Assembly: GCF_002115725.1 (NCBI RefSeq)
Contig: NZ_JFKD01000009.1
Location: forward strand, 124,001 to 188,000
Direction: 5' to 3'
DNA: 64,000 nucleotides
Source: Marivita cryptomonadis
GTDB lineage: Bacteria > Pseudomonadota > Alphaproteobacteria > Rhodobacterales > Rhodobacteraceae
Part shown: positions 45,520-53,303 of the stretch, piece by piece
Layout of the letters: the number at the start of each line of letters is the position of its first letter
Position numbering within the stretch: the stretch's first letter is position 1
Notes under the pieces: generated by a model
Told to the model about the DNA's origin: nothing
Databases searched by the model: none
Seen by the model: the letters and a program-made list of their open reading frames with translations, nothing else
Position numbers and translations under genes: made by a program

Positions 45520-46446
45520 TCACATCACCGTCTGATCCGCACCTTTGAGGCCCAGCATGACACGGACTTCATCAGGTGTCGCAGGATCGCGGCCCATCTC
45601 TTCGACGATACGTCTGATCTTGGCAACTTGATCCGCATTGCGTTCGGCAAGCTTGCCTCTTGAGATCATCAAGTTGTCTTCGAGCCCGACGCGCACATGC
45701 CCCCCCATGGCAGCGGCCATAGTCGTGAACGGGATTTGATGGCGACCGGCCGCAAGCACAGAAAACAAATAGTCTTCGCCAAAAAGCTTATCTGCGATCG
45801 TCTTCATATGAATAAGATTTTCAGGGTCGGCACCGATGCCGCCAAGAACTCCGAATACGAACTGAATGAAGAATGGTGGTTCGACAAGACCTCGATCTGC
45901 AAAGTGGCGCAGCATGTAAAGGTGACCGACATCATAGCATTCGAATTCGAACCGCGCACCTCGGGCCTGACCGATCTGGCGCAGGATTGCCGCGATATCG
46001 CGGGGTGTGTTCTTGAACACCAGATCATCGGTGTCTTCGAGAAAGGGCTTTTCCCAGTCGTGTTTCCAGTCTGTGACCCGCGCAACCGCTTGGTAAAGAG
46101 CGAAATTCATGGTGCCCATGTTGAGCGAACACATCTCGGGTTCTGTGGCCATCGCTGGAGCCAGCCGTTCCTCCAAGCTCATGACCGCGCTACCGCCGGT
46201 CGAAATGTTGAGCACGGCCCCAGATGCCTGTTTGATCCGTGGGAGGAACGCGGCAAAATGCTCGGGTGACGCAGAAGGTTTGCCGGTGTCCGGGTCGCGG
46301 GCATGCAAATGAAGAATAGCTGCGCCTGCCTCTGCGGCGTCGACCGCCTGAGAGGTGATTTGATCCGCTGTGACCGGCAGATACGGCGACATCGACGGCG
46401 TGTGTATAGAGCCCGTGATCGCACAGGTGACGATGATCTTTGACAT
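45520..46446 (-). CDS. beta-keto acid cleavage enzyme (BKACE, DUF849)
   Basis: 308 residues, TIM barrel. Family marks are the opening VTCAITGSIHTPSMSPYLPVT, the zinc motif HLHARDP, NISTGG, EPEMCSLNMGTMNF, and QFVFGVLGGIGA. BKACE enzymes split a beta-keto acid with acetyl-CoA into acetoacetate and a new acyl-CoA; the founding member cleaves 3-keto-5-aminohexanoate in lysine fermentation. The substrate varies widely across the family. It lies between the aminotransferase and the acetyltransferase with gaps of 12 and 3 bases. Confidence 0.93.
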   Translation of the reverse strand: MSKIIVTCAITGSIHTPSMSPYLPVTADQITSQAVDAAEAGAAILHLHARDPDTGKPSASPEHFAAFLPRIKQASGAVLNISTGGSAVMSLEERLAPAMATEPEMCSLNMGTMNFALYQAVARVTDWKHDWEKPFLEDTDDLVFKNTPRDIAAILRQIGQARGARFEFECYDVGHLYMLRHFADRGLVEPPFFIQFVFGVLGGIGADPENLIHMKTIADKLFGEDYLFSVLAAGRHQIPFTTMAAAMGGHVRVGLEDNLMISRGKLAERNADQVAKIRRIVEEMGRDPATPDEVRVMLGLKGADQTVM

Positions 46447-46458
46447 CCAGCGACCTCC

Positions 46459-47811
46459 TTAAACGAACTCGGACGCTGCTGGCATGATCTCGTCCGCCAA
46501 GCGCGTAAGACTGGCCTCGAGCAATTCCATCAACTCATCAATCTGCGGCTCGGTTATGATCAGCGGCGGGCAGATCAGGAAATGATCGCCCTCGAGCCCG
46601 CCCCGCGTGCGGCGCGAATAGATGATAAGACCCAGATCATAGGCGATCTCGACAAGCCGTGTGTAAGCATTCAGTTCTTTGGCCAGAGGTCGCATGGTTC
46701 CGCGATCTGCAACCAGTTCGAACGCAAGCAACAAGCCCTTCCCCCGCACGTCACCAATGAATGGAAAGTGCGCCATCAGATCTTCGAGCCGCCGTTTGAG
46801 AAGTGCCCCCATCAACGCGGCATTTTCGATGATGTTCTGGTCTTCCAACTCCTCCAGAACCGCTAGTCCGGCAGCGCAGGCCAAAGGGTTGCCCGCGTAG
46901 GTAAATCCGTGCTGAAAGCCGCCCGCATCAAGTACGGGCTCAACCAGACGTGAAGATGCAACGATCGCCCCCAAGGGTGCGTAACCCGCGCCAAACCCCT
47001 TGGAAAGCGCCACAATATCAGGAGTAATGCCCCAGTGTTCTGCGGCAAGGAACGTCCCTGTTCGGCCTGCGCCCGTCATGACCTCATCATAAATGAGCAG
47101 CACGCCGTATTCGTCGCAAATCTCGCGTGTGCGCTGGTAATAACTGTCGGGTGCGACAAGCGCGCCAGTGGACGCCCCGCCCACGGGCTCCATCAGAAAG
47201 GCCAGAACCGTATCCGGGCCCGCCTCTTCGATCCGTTCGCGCAAAAGCTCCGCATACCTGATCCCGCGCTCGTCTTCGGTCAGATTGTCCCGGTCGAGAT
47301 AGGTGGTTGGTGCAGTGATCTTGGGCATACCCTCCATCATGGGGGCAAACGGCGCGCGGAGCGGTTCATAGCCGGTCAGATCAAGCGCACCAAAGGTGCA
47401 TCCATGATAGGATGGAAACCGAGAGATGACCTTGTAGCGCCCACCTTGCCCCGTCGCCAATGCATATTGGCGTGCAAGCTTCACCGCACTTTCGACAGCT
47501 TCCGAGCCACCGGAGACGAAAAAGACCCTGTCCAAACCCTTGGGGCACATGGCCACGGTTTTCGCAGCAAGGTCTTCAGAGGGATGCGTACGGAAATGCA
47601 GCCTGTAGCCGAAGGTCGCTTTGTCCATCTGCGCCTTCATCTTGGCGAGAACACGCGGGTTAGAATGGCCGATATTCGACACCATCGCGCCAGAGGAGCC
47701 ATCAATATAGCGCTTGCCGCTTTCATCGAAGAGGTAGATTCCCTCGCCGTGGTCCAGAAACGGACGCGGATTGCGCGATTGATAGAACAGATATGGTGTG
47801 TCGTTTGTCAT
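46459..47811 (-). CDS. class III (omega) aminotransferase
   Basis: 450 residues from ATG 47811, which overlaps the ATPase stop in an ATGA junction. The PLP lysine is in [15 protein letters not shown], the Asp in [15 protein letters not shown], and the phosphate loop in [17 protein letters not shown]. Class III enzymes act on amino groups that are not alpha to a carboxylate, such as beta or omega amino groups. In the context of BKACE it could turn a beta-amino acid into a beta-keto acid. The frame upstream of 47811 lies within the ATPase gene and is not used. Confidence 0.92.
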   Translation of the reverse strand: MTNDTPYLFYQSRNPRPFLDHGEGIYLFDESGKRYIDGSSGAMVSNIGHSNPRVLAKMKAQMDKATFGYRLHFRTHPSEDLAAKTVAMCPKGLDRVFFVSGGSEAVESAVKLARQYALATGQGGRYKVISRFPSYHGCTFGALDLTGYEPLRAPFAPMMEGMPKITAPTTYLDRDNLTEDERGIRYAELLRERIEEAGPDTVLAFLMEPVGGASTGALVAPDSYYQRTREICDEYGVLLIYDEVMTGAGRTGTFLAAEHWGITPDIVALSKGFGAGYAPLGAIVASSRLVEPVLDAGGFQHGFTYAGNPLACAAGLAVLEELEDQNIIENAALMGALLKRRLEDLMAHFPFIGDVRGKGLLLAFELVADRGTMRPLAKELNAYTRLVEIAYDLGLIIYSRRTRGGLEGDHFLICPPLIITEPQIDELMELLEASLTRLADEIMPAASEFV

Positions 47812-48578
47812 TCCGGGTTGTCCAGTTCTTTCCGCAAAAAGGCCCGCGTACGGGCTTTCTGCGGGTTTCCAAATACCTGTTCTGGTGGGCCTTCTTCGAC
47901 CACCACGCCCTGATCCATGAACAGAACACGGTCGCAAACAGAGGCCGCGAAATCCATCTCGTGGGTAACGATAATCATCGTCATGTGCTCTTCAGCGAGC
48001 TTTTTCATCACTTGGTTCACTTCACTCACCAACTCAGGATCAAGTGCAGACGTGGCTTCGTCGAACAGCATGAGTTTCGGATTCATCGCAAGGGCGCGGG
48101 CAATGGCGACCCGCTGCTTCTGCCCGCCCGAAAGCTGCGAGGGATAGTAGTCGATCCGCTCAAGCATCCCGACCTTATCAAGCTGCTCTTTTGCAAGGGC
48201 GTCAGCCTCTTCAGCCGACAGTCCCTTGAGCATCTTCGGTGCCATGGTGACATTCTCGCGGGCCGTCATATGCGGGAAAAGGTTGAAATGCTGAAACACC
48301 ATGCCGATCTGCTGGCGCATTTCGTTGATGTGTTTTTCATACTGCCGGTGAGGAAGCTGTTTGTTGACCTGCACCCCATCAAGCCAGACCTCCCCTCCTG
48401 TGAGCGCATCAAGGTCGTTTATCGCGCGCAAGAGTGTGGATTTGCCAGAACCAGAGGGGCCAATGATCGCCACGATCTGCCCGCGCGCAACGTTCAGGCT
48501 GATATCCTTCAACACCTCCAGCGTGCCAAACGACTTCTGAGCGTGGCGGATTTGAACGAAATCTGTGCTTTCGGTCAT
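47808..48578 (-). CDS. polar amino acid ABC transporter ATP-binding protein
   Basis: 256 residues. Walker [10 protein letters not shown], signature LSGGQKQR, Walker [16 protein letters not shown]-loop VTHEM. It belongs to the GlnQ/HisP group that powers uptake of polar or basic amino acids. AGGAGACG precedes ATG 48578. Part of the operon that starts with the binding protein at 50829. Confidence 0.95.
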   Translation of the reverse strand: MTESTDFVQIRHAQKSFGTLEVLKDISLNVARGQIVAIIGPSGSGKSTLLRAINDLDALTGGEVWLDGVQVNKQLPHRQYEKHINEMRQQIGMVFQHFNLFPHMTARENVTMAPKMLKGLSAEEADALAKEQLDKVGMLERIDYYPSQLSGGQKQRVAIARALAMNPKLMLFDEATSALDPELVSEVNQVMKKLAEEHMTMIIVTHEMDFAASVCDRVLFMDQGVVVEEGPPEQVFGNPQKARTRAFLRKELDNPE

Positions 48579-48594
48579 CTTTCGTCTCCTCAGG

Positions 48595-49251
48595 TCAACG
48601 CGAAATGGCGATACGGCGCTCGATCCGGCGCTGCACCCATTCCATGGCAAGGTTGATCACATAGTAGAAAGCCGCCGCCAGCAGGTAGAACTCGAAAGGC
48701 CGGTAGGTCGCGCCAATCGCCCTCTGGGCGGACAGCGTCAGCTCGCTCACCCCGATCACAGAGACCAGCGCACTGTCTTTCAACAGTGCGATCATGTTGT
48801 TGCCAATAGGCGGGATCACAGCACGAACAGCTTGGGGAACGACCACTTTGCGCAGGGCCTGAGTGCGGCTCAAACCTAGCGTCCGCGCAGCCTCCATCTG
48901 GCCCCGGTCAACCGAGATGATCGCAGTCTGGATCAGTTCCGAATTGTAAACGGCGAAATGCAGGCCAAGTCCGATCACACCCGCCACGAATGCCGGCAGG
49001 TCGATCCCAATCTGCACAAGCCCGAAGTAAATCAGGAAAAGCTGCAAAAGCAGCGGCGTGCCCATGAAGACGAACTCGAACGCCCGGAACGGCAAACGGA
49101 TCACTGCAGGCGCATAAAGCGCAACCACCGCCAGCAGGATGCCCCCGAAAAAGCTGACCAGCGCAGCCGCGACCGTAATGGCAATCGTCCAAAGACATCC
49201 AAGTAAGACAACATCCAAGTATTTGGGTATGACGGTGAAATCGAGCCCCAT
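48595..49251 (-). CDS. polar amino acid ABC transporter permease
   Basis: 218 residues, about five membrane segments, with the HisMQ signature [29 protein letters not shown] before the end. It pairs with the neighbouring permease as a heterodimer in the inner membrane. It starts 17 bases after its partner's stop. Confidence 0.93.
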   Translation of the reverse strand: MGLDFTVIPKYLDVVLLGCLWTIAITVAAALVSFFGGILLAVVALYAPAVIRLPFRAFEFVFMGTPLLLQLFLIYFGLVQIGIDLPAFVAGVIGLGLHFAVYNSELIQTAIISVDRGQMEAARTLGLSRTQALRKVVVPQAVRAVIPPIGNNMIALLKDSALVSVIGVSELTLSAQRAIGATYRPFEFYLLAAAFYYVINLAMEWVQRRIERRIAISR

Positions 49252-49268
49252 GTTTCAGCCTTTCCCGC

Positions 49269-49916
49269 TCATGTGATGCGCACCCTTCGGTCCAGCCAAG
49301 CAACACCACGGCCAGTCACATAGATGATGATCATGTAAAGTACGCCCGCGAGCAGAAACATTTCGAACGGCTTGTAGGTCGATCCAATGTAGCGCTGCGC
49401 AGTGTAGGTGAGCTCCACCACCGAAATCGCTGCCACAAGCGCGGTGGCCTTGATCAGCATATTCAGGTTCACCCCAAGAGGTCGCACCATCAACCGTGCT
49501 GCCTGCGGCAAGGTCACCTTGTAGAACGCCTGCAACTGGCTCAGCCCAAGCGTGCGTGCGGCCTCGCGTTGGCCTTTGTCGATCGAGATAATCGCGCCAC
49601 GGATTGTTTCCGTCATATATGCGCCTGCATTGATTCCAAGACCGATCACGCCTGCCTCGAACGCATCAAGCTGGATACCCACCTGCGGGCCACCGAAGTA
49701 GAGGATGAACAGTTGAATAAGCGCCGGTGTGCCGCGGAAGATGCTGACATATGTGGCCCCCAGCAAACGCAAGCTGGTAAAACGCGACAATCGCGCTGCA
49801 GCCCCCAAGGCACCAAAGGTCAAACCCAGCAGTGCCGTGAGCACCGACAGCAGGATCGTTATCCACGCAGCTTCCAGAAAGAACGGATAGACCCGCAGCA
49901 TCAGGTCGATGTCCAT
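49269..49916 (-). CDS. polar amino acid ABC transporter permease
   Basis: 215 residues, about five membrane segments. The permease signature is [46 protein letters not shown] is typical of HisMQ proteins. First permease gene of the operon, 133 bases downstream of the binding protein gene with a stem-loop between them. Confidence 0.93.
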   Translation of the reverse strand: MDIDLMLRVYPFFLEAAWITILLSVLTALLGLTFGALGAAARLSRFTSLRLLGATYVSIFRGTPALIQLFILYFGGPQVGIQLDAFEAGVIGLGINAGAYMTETIRGAIISIDKGQREAARTLGLSQLQAFYKVTLPQAARLMVRPLGVNLNMLIKATALVAAISVVELTYTAQRYIGSTYKPFEMFLLAGVLYMIIIYVTGRGVAWLDRRVRIT

Positions 49917-50010
49917 CCAACGCCCCTCGTATTACGGCGGCATGGGCCGCATCTTCATTCTCGTAGAAACGGCAGCGCCATCTGCACGAATACCCGGTCG
50001 TAGGTGAAAA

Positions 50011-50042
50011 TGCTCTCTCCGCACCCTCGTGCAGAGAGAGCA
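50011..50042 (-). terminator. stem-loop after the binding protein gene
   Basis: TGCTCTCTC (50011-50019) pairs with GAGAGAGCA (50034-50042), with an inner GCAC/GTGC. No T-run follows on the minus strand, so it more likely shields the 3' end of the binding-protein message than ends all transcripts. Confidence 0.6.
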
Positions 50043-50049
50043 TGACAGA

Positions 50050-50829
50050 TCAGCGGATGTCTGCGCCAATCCATTCGTTGGCGATCTCAAGATAGGTGCC
50101 GTCTTCCATCATCGAATCCAGCGCCGCCTGCATGGCCGCAGACAATTCGGGATTGCCTTCACGGATCGCGATTCCTGCCCCGAACGGTTCGGTCGTCGGA
50201 TCGGCAAACATCTCGAAGCCCTGCCCTTTTTCACCCATCGCAAGAATTGCGGCAATGGAATCATTCACGATGGCATCAACGCGCCCGTTTTCAAGCTCGA
50301 GCAGCAGTTCGGGCAATCCTTTGTAAGTATTGATGCTGTAGCCCCTCTCACGTGCCCATCCTTCGTGAGTTTCGCCCAGCGTGAGACCAACCTTCACGCC
50401 TTCAAGGTCATCAAGGCTTTTGATGTCGGATCCGGGCTGCGTGAAAATCGCGCGCTTGTCCGAGTAGTAGGGACCGACGAAATCCACAACCTCATCACGC
50501 TCTTCCGTAATGGTCATAGAGCCAACGATGGCGTCGTATTTGTTCGCCAACAGCCCACCAATGATCCCATCCCACGCAGTGGTGACGATCTCGGCTTCCA
50601 TCCCCATCCGCTTTGCAATCTCGGTCCCGATAGCCGGGTCGAAACCAACAACCTCATTCTGATCGTTCACAAAGTTGAACGGAGGGTATGCACCCGACAT
50701 GGCAATGCGGATCACGCCCTTTTCCTTGAGAGTCTCAAGTTCCTCTGCGGCAACAGCGCCAGGTCCAAACGCGGCAAAACCGGCGGCGGCTAAGATTGCA
50801 AGCTTCAAGGTGGCACGGCGAAAGATCAT
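50050..50829 (-). CDS. polar amino acid ABC transporter substrate-binding protein
   Basis: 259 residues, family 3 solute-binding protein with a signal peptide (cut near AVAAEE). Ligand-site region: GVIRIAMSGAYPPFNFV, VGFDPAIGTEIAKRMGMEAEIV, DAIVGSMTITEERDEVVDF. It is acidic, compatible with a cationic ligand, but that is a weak hint. The start is ATG 50829 because GGAGATAAAC precedes it; an ATG at 50841 contains that site. First gene of the operon and divergent from the LysR gene. Confidence 0.93.
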   Translation of the reverse strand: MIFRRATLKLAILAAAGFAAFGPGAVAAEELETLKEKGVIRIAMSGAYPPFNFVNDQNEVVGFDPAIGTEIAKRMGMEAEIVTTAWDGIIGGLLANKYDAIVGSMTITEERDEVVDFVGPYYSDKRAIFTQPGSDIKSLDDLEGVKVGLTLGETHEGWARERGYSINTYKGLPELLLELENGRVDAIVNDSIAAILAMGEKGQGFEMFADPTTEPFGAGIAIREGNPELSAAMQAALDSMMEDGTYLEIANEWIGADIR

Positions 50830-50891
50830 GTTTATCTCCATGTTGATTATTAAGTTTTTGGGCAGTCAAACGTGTCCGACGGGTCTAACCG

Positions 50892-50916
50892 TTTGATCAA
50901 AAGCTTGCATGCAAGC
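50892..50916. promoter_or_regulatory. two adjacent palindromes in the LysR/operon gap
   Basis: TTTGATCAAA (50892-50901) and GCTTGCATGCAAGC (50903-50916), both perfect. They lie 63-75 bases upstream of the binding protein gene and about 50 bases upstream of the LysR start, where a LysR protein usually binds. Confidence 0.55.
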
Positions 50917-50964
50917 CTGTATTGCGCAAATAAATAATAAGGATCATCAATATAAATAAAATCT

Positions 50965-51927
50965 ATGCAGCCACATCACACCCGACGCTTTCCCTGGAAT
51001 CTCGATTGGAACCTTCTGCGCACCTTTATGGTGATCGTAGAACAAAGAGGGATATCAAAGTCAGCCGCAGTCCTCGGGCTGAAGCAGCCGACTGTCTCCG
51101 CTGCGCTCAAGCGTTTGGAAGAGACAGTTGGAAAGCAACTGATTGTGCGAAAACCAAACGAGTTTTCCGTCACACGCGCCGGTCATGCCCTCTATACCGA
51201 AAGCGCCACGATTTTCGGTGCAGTGTCACAGCTCCCAGCCATTTTGGAGGAAGAGGTTGCTGAACTTCGTGGTCATATCTCCATCGCCATCACAAGCTCG
51301 GTTGACTGTTATCATTTCGATGACGTGCTGAGCCGTTTCTCACAGGCGCATCCCAGCGTGACTTACGCTTTTTCAGTCTTCGAAAGCGAAGACGTAGAGA
51401 ATATGGTCGCCCTCAACAGAGCCAGTTTGGGAATTTGCCTGCTGTCGTCCCTTCCCAAACAGTTGGAACACAGCGTTTTGTACAAGGAATATTTCGGCCT
51501 GTATTGTGGACCAAGGCACCGCCTGTTTCACACCGAGACCGTTTCCCAAAGCGACCTCGAGGGCGAGCCCTTTGTCGCGTTTCAAACCGAGGATGTCGGC
51601 GGTCCACTGGAGGAAATATCCAAATTGCGTGCGCGACTGAAACTGTCACGCGAATGGCGCGGCGTGTCATCCAGCCTGAACGAAATGCGGCGTATGATCA
51701 TTGCAAATATAGGCCTTGGCGCTCTGCCGGTTCATGTCGCTCGCAAAGACGTAGAGGCCGGAAATCTCAGGCAGCTTCCACCCTATAAAAATCTTCCTGA
51801 GGTCAGCATCTACCTGCTCAACAACCCGGCGCGACGGCATACCGACGCTGAAAAAGCACTTCTTTCAGCCATCCGGTCCGAGCTAGATACTGTGCCTCTA
51901 GAAGAACGAACCTACGGAGGGCAGTGA
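50965..51927 (+). CDS. LysR family transcriptional regulator
   Basis: 320 residues. The N-terminal winged HTH (NLLRTFMVIVEQRGISKSAAV, ALKRLEETVGKQLIVRKPNEF) is clear; the effector domain follows from about residue 105 (HISIAITSS). Divergent from the transporter/aminotransferase/BKACE operon, so it is the likely regulator of that operon, probably sensing its substrate or an early product. Confidence 0.92.
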   Translation: MQPHHTRRFPWNLDWNLLRTFMVIVEQRGISKSAAVLGLKQPTVSAALKRLEETVGKQLIVRKPNEFSVTRAGHALYTESATIFGAVSQLPAILEEEVAELRGHISIAITSSVDCYHFDDVLSRFSQAHPSVTYAFSVFESEDVENMVALNRASLGICLLSSLPKQLEHSVLYKEYFGLYCGPRHRLFHTETVSQSDLEGEPFVAFQTEDVGGPLEEISKLRARLKLSREWRGVSSSLNEMRRMIIANIGLGALPVHVARKDVEAGNLRQLPPYKNLPEVSIYLLNNPARRHTDAEKALLSAIRSELDTVPLEERTYGGQ

Positions 51928-52068
51928 CCTTCGGTCGACAGGTCCGCTGTGATCAGCGACCGGCGATGCCCCTGAGCTATCATAACAAGGCTGCAAACAG
52001 GTCCAAATGCAGGCAACCAGTACCACCACGAAATCACAAGGGTTTTGTTAAGTATCAAGGGCTTGGAA
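51928..52068. other. non-coding stretch before the tRNA fragment
   Basis: Nothing recognisable. It separates the LysR gene from the tRNA-Val remnant that seems to mark the edge of an inserted segment. Confidence 0.3.
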
Positions 52069-52114
52069 TGGTGGGTGATGAGAAACTCGAACTCCCGACA
52101 TCTTCGGTGTAAAA
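52069..52114 (-). other. 3' half of a tRNA-Val (TAC) gene, probable attachment site
   Basis: Read on the minus strand the 46 bases hold the anticodon loop with TAC, the 3' arm of the anticodon stem (CCGAAG), the variable region, a T arm GGGAG-TTCGAGT-TTCTC, the acceptor 3' strand and CCA. The 5' half is missing. A tRNA 3' end of this length, from anticodon loop to CCA, is what integrases that target tRNA genes leave as attL or attR. The intact tRNA-Val is not in this window. Amino-acid assignment is from memory of the sequence. Confidence 0.65.
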
Positions 52115-52126
52115 ATAGAGATTATA

Positions 52127-52172
52127 GGCCAACCTATTGATGTTTGGCCAAGAGAGGCCTTCGTAAAAAGGC
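52127..52172. repeat. two inverted repeats next to the tRNA fragment
   Basis: GGCCAA/TTGGCC (52127-52149) and AGGCCTT/AAGGCCT (52153-52172). They could be a terminator pair or protein binding sites near the attachment site. Confidence 0.35.
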
Positions 52173-52244
52173 CTGATTAAGCTGTTTCCAATCTATTTCG
52201 GTTCGCACAGGTTCAACGAACCAAAGCGCACTTCGTAGCGTCGC

Positions 52245-52395
52245 TCACCAAAACCGATGTATCGCAACCACGGCATCTGGGATGTGTTCCGCTGCCTCGT
52301 TGAGGGTTTGATCCAAGTCCTCTTGCGATATGCCAAGAACTGAGTTTCCGTTCTCGTCGAGTATGTTGTCAACGGCAGAGTAAAAGTGAGCCAAA
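52245..52395 (-). pseudogene. C-terminal remnant of a gene cut by the IS21 element
   Basis: On the minus strand a frame runs out of the IS edge and ends at TGA 52245-52247. It reads LAHFYSAVDNILDENGNS, then VLGISQEDLDQTLNEAAEH, then IPDAVVAIHRFW. Composition and helix pattern look like real protein. I do not recognise the family. The 5' part is not on the other side of the IS. Confidence 0.5.
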
Positions 52396-52422
52396 GGGCA
52401 GCGCAAAATGTTGCCACTTTGG
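52396..52422. repeat. left terminal inverted repeat of the IS21 element
   Basis: Starts GGGCAGCGCAAAATG and ends CTTTGG; matches the right end with one mismatch (C versus T at the ninth base). Confidence 0.8.
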
Positions 52423-52538
52423 GTTTGGGATAATCAGCGTGAAGACGAGCGCCAGCATCCGGGCAGCCGCGCTTGTTATATAGCTGGCGGTTGTCCGGAT
52501 GCTTTGGACCGTCAGGGCCAATCTGTGCTGATTGAGGT

Positions 52539-53303
52539 TTAGGTTTTGGGCGCTGCTTGACGCGCCTTGCTCTGGCCAAGGCGGTAGCTTTCGCCATTCA
52601 TCTCCAGGATGTTGACGTGGTGGGTCAGGCGATCGAGCAGTGCGCCTGTCAGGCGTTCTGACCCAAATGTTTCTGTCCATTCGTCGAATGGCAGGTTGCT
52701 TGTGATCAGCGTGGAGCCGCGCTCGTAGCGTTGGGAGATCAATTCAAACAGCAGCTCAGCCCCGGTTTTGCTCAGTGGCACAAAGCCCAGCTCGTCGATG
52801 ATCAGCAGCTTGTAACCAACCATCTGTTTTTGAAGCCGCAGGAGCCTGCGTTCGTCTCTGGCCTCCATCAGTTCATGAACAAGCGCTGCGGCGGTGACAA
52901 AACCGACAGACAGGCCTTTCTGGCATGCCGACAACCCGAGGCCGAGGGCAATGTGGGTTTTGCCGGTGCCGGAAGGCCCAAGCGCGATGACATTCTCGCG
53001 CCGTTCGATCCATTCGCAACGCGCCAACTCCAGCACCTGCATCTTGTTCAGGGCGGGGATCGCCTTGAAGTCGAAGCTGTCCAGGCTTTTGACGGCTGGG
53101 AACTTTGCGGCTTTGATCCTGCGCTCGATCATCCTGCGTTCCCGGTCAATCATCTCCAGTTCGATCAGACGTGCAAGAAATTGTACATGGTCCAGTCCCT
53201 CGGCTGCGGCCTGCTTGGCCAGTTTGCTGTATTCCCGCAGAACGGTCGGCAGCCGCAGCGATTTGAGGCGGTGGTCCAGAAGAATTTGGGGAGCGTCGCT
53301 CAT
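52539..53303 (-). CDS. istB: IS21 helper ATPase IstB
   Basis: 254 residues, AAA+ ATPase with Walker A ALGPSGTGKTHIALGL, Walker B LLIIDELGFVPL and sensor TSNLPFDEW. It assembles on DNA and stimulates the IstA transposase. The ATG at 53303 overlaps the istA stop (ATGA). Full length, so probably functional. Confidence 0.96.
   Translation of the reverse strand: MSDAPQILLDHRLKSLRLPTVLREYSKLAKQAAAEGLDHVQFLARLIELEMIDRERRMIERRIKAAKFPAVKSLDSFDFKAIPALNKMQVLELARCEWIERRENVIALGPSGTGKTHIALGLGLSACQKGLSVGFVTAAALVHELMEARDERRLLRLQKQMVGYKLLIIDELGFVPLSKTGAELLFELISQRYERGSTLITSNLPFDEWTETFGSERLTGALLDRLTHHVNILEMNGESYRLGQSKARQAAPKT

Noticed and set aside
51924..52112. 62-residue plus-strand frame ending GDEKLELPTSSV
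   Set aside because: Its end is the reverse translation of the tRNA-Val fragment; no protein support.
52193..52597. 134-residue minus-strand frame spanning the left IS end
   Set aside because: It crosses the IS boundary and reads the remnant in the wrong frame; the 52245-52395 frame looks more like protein.
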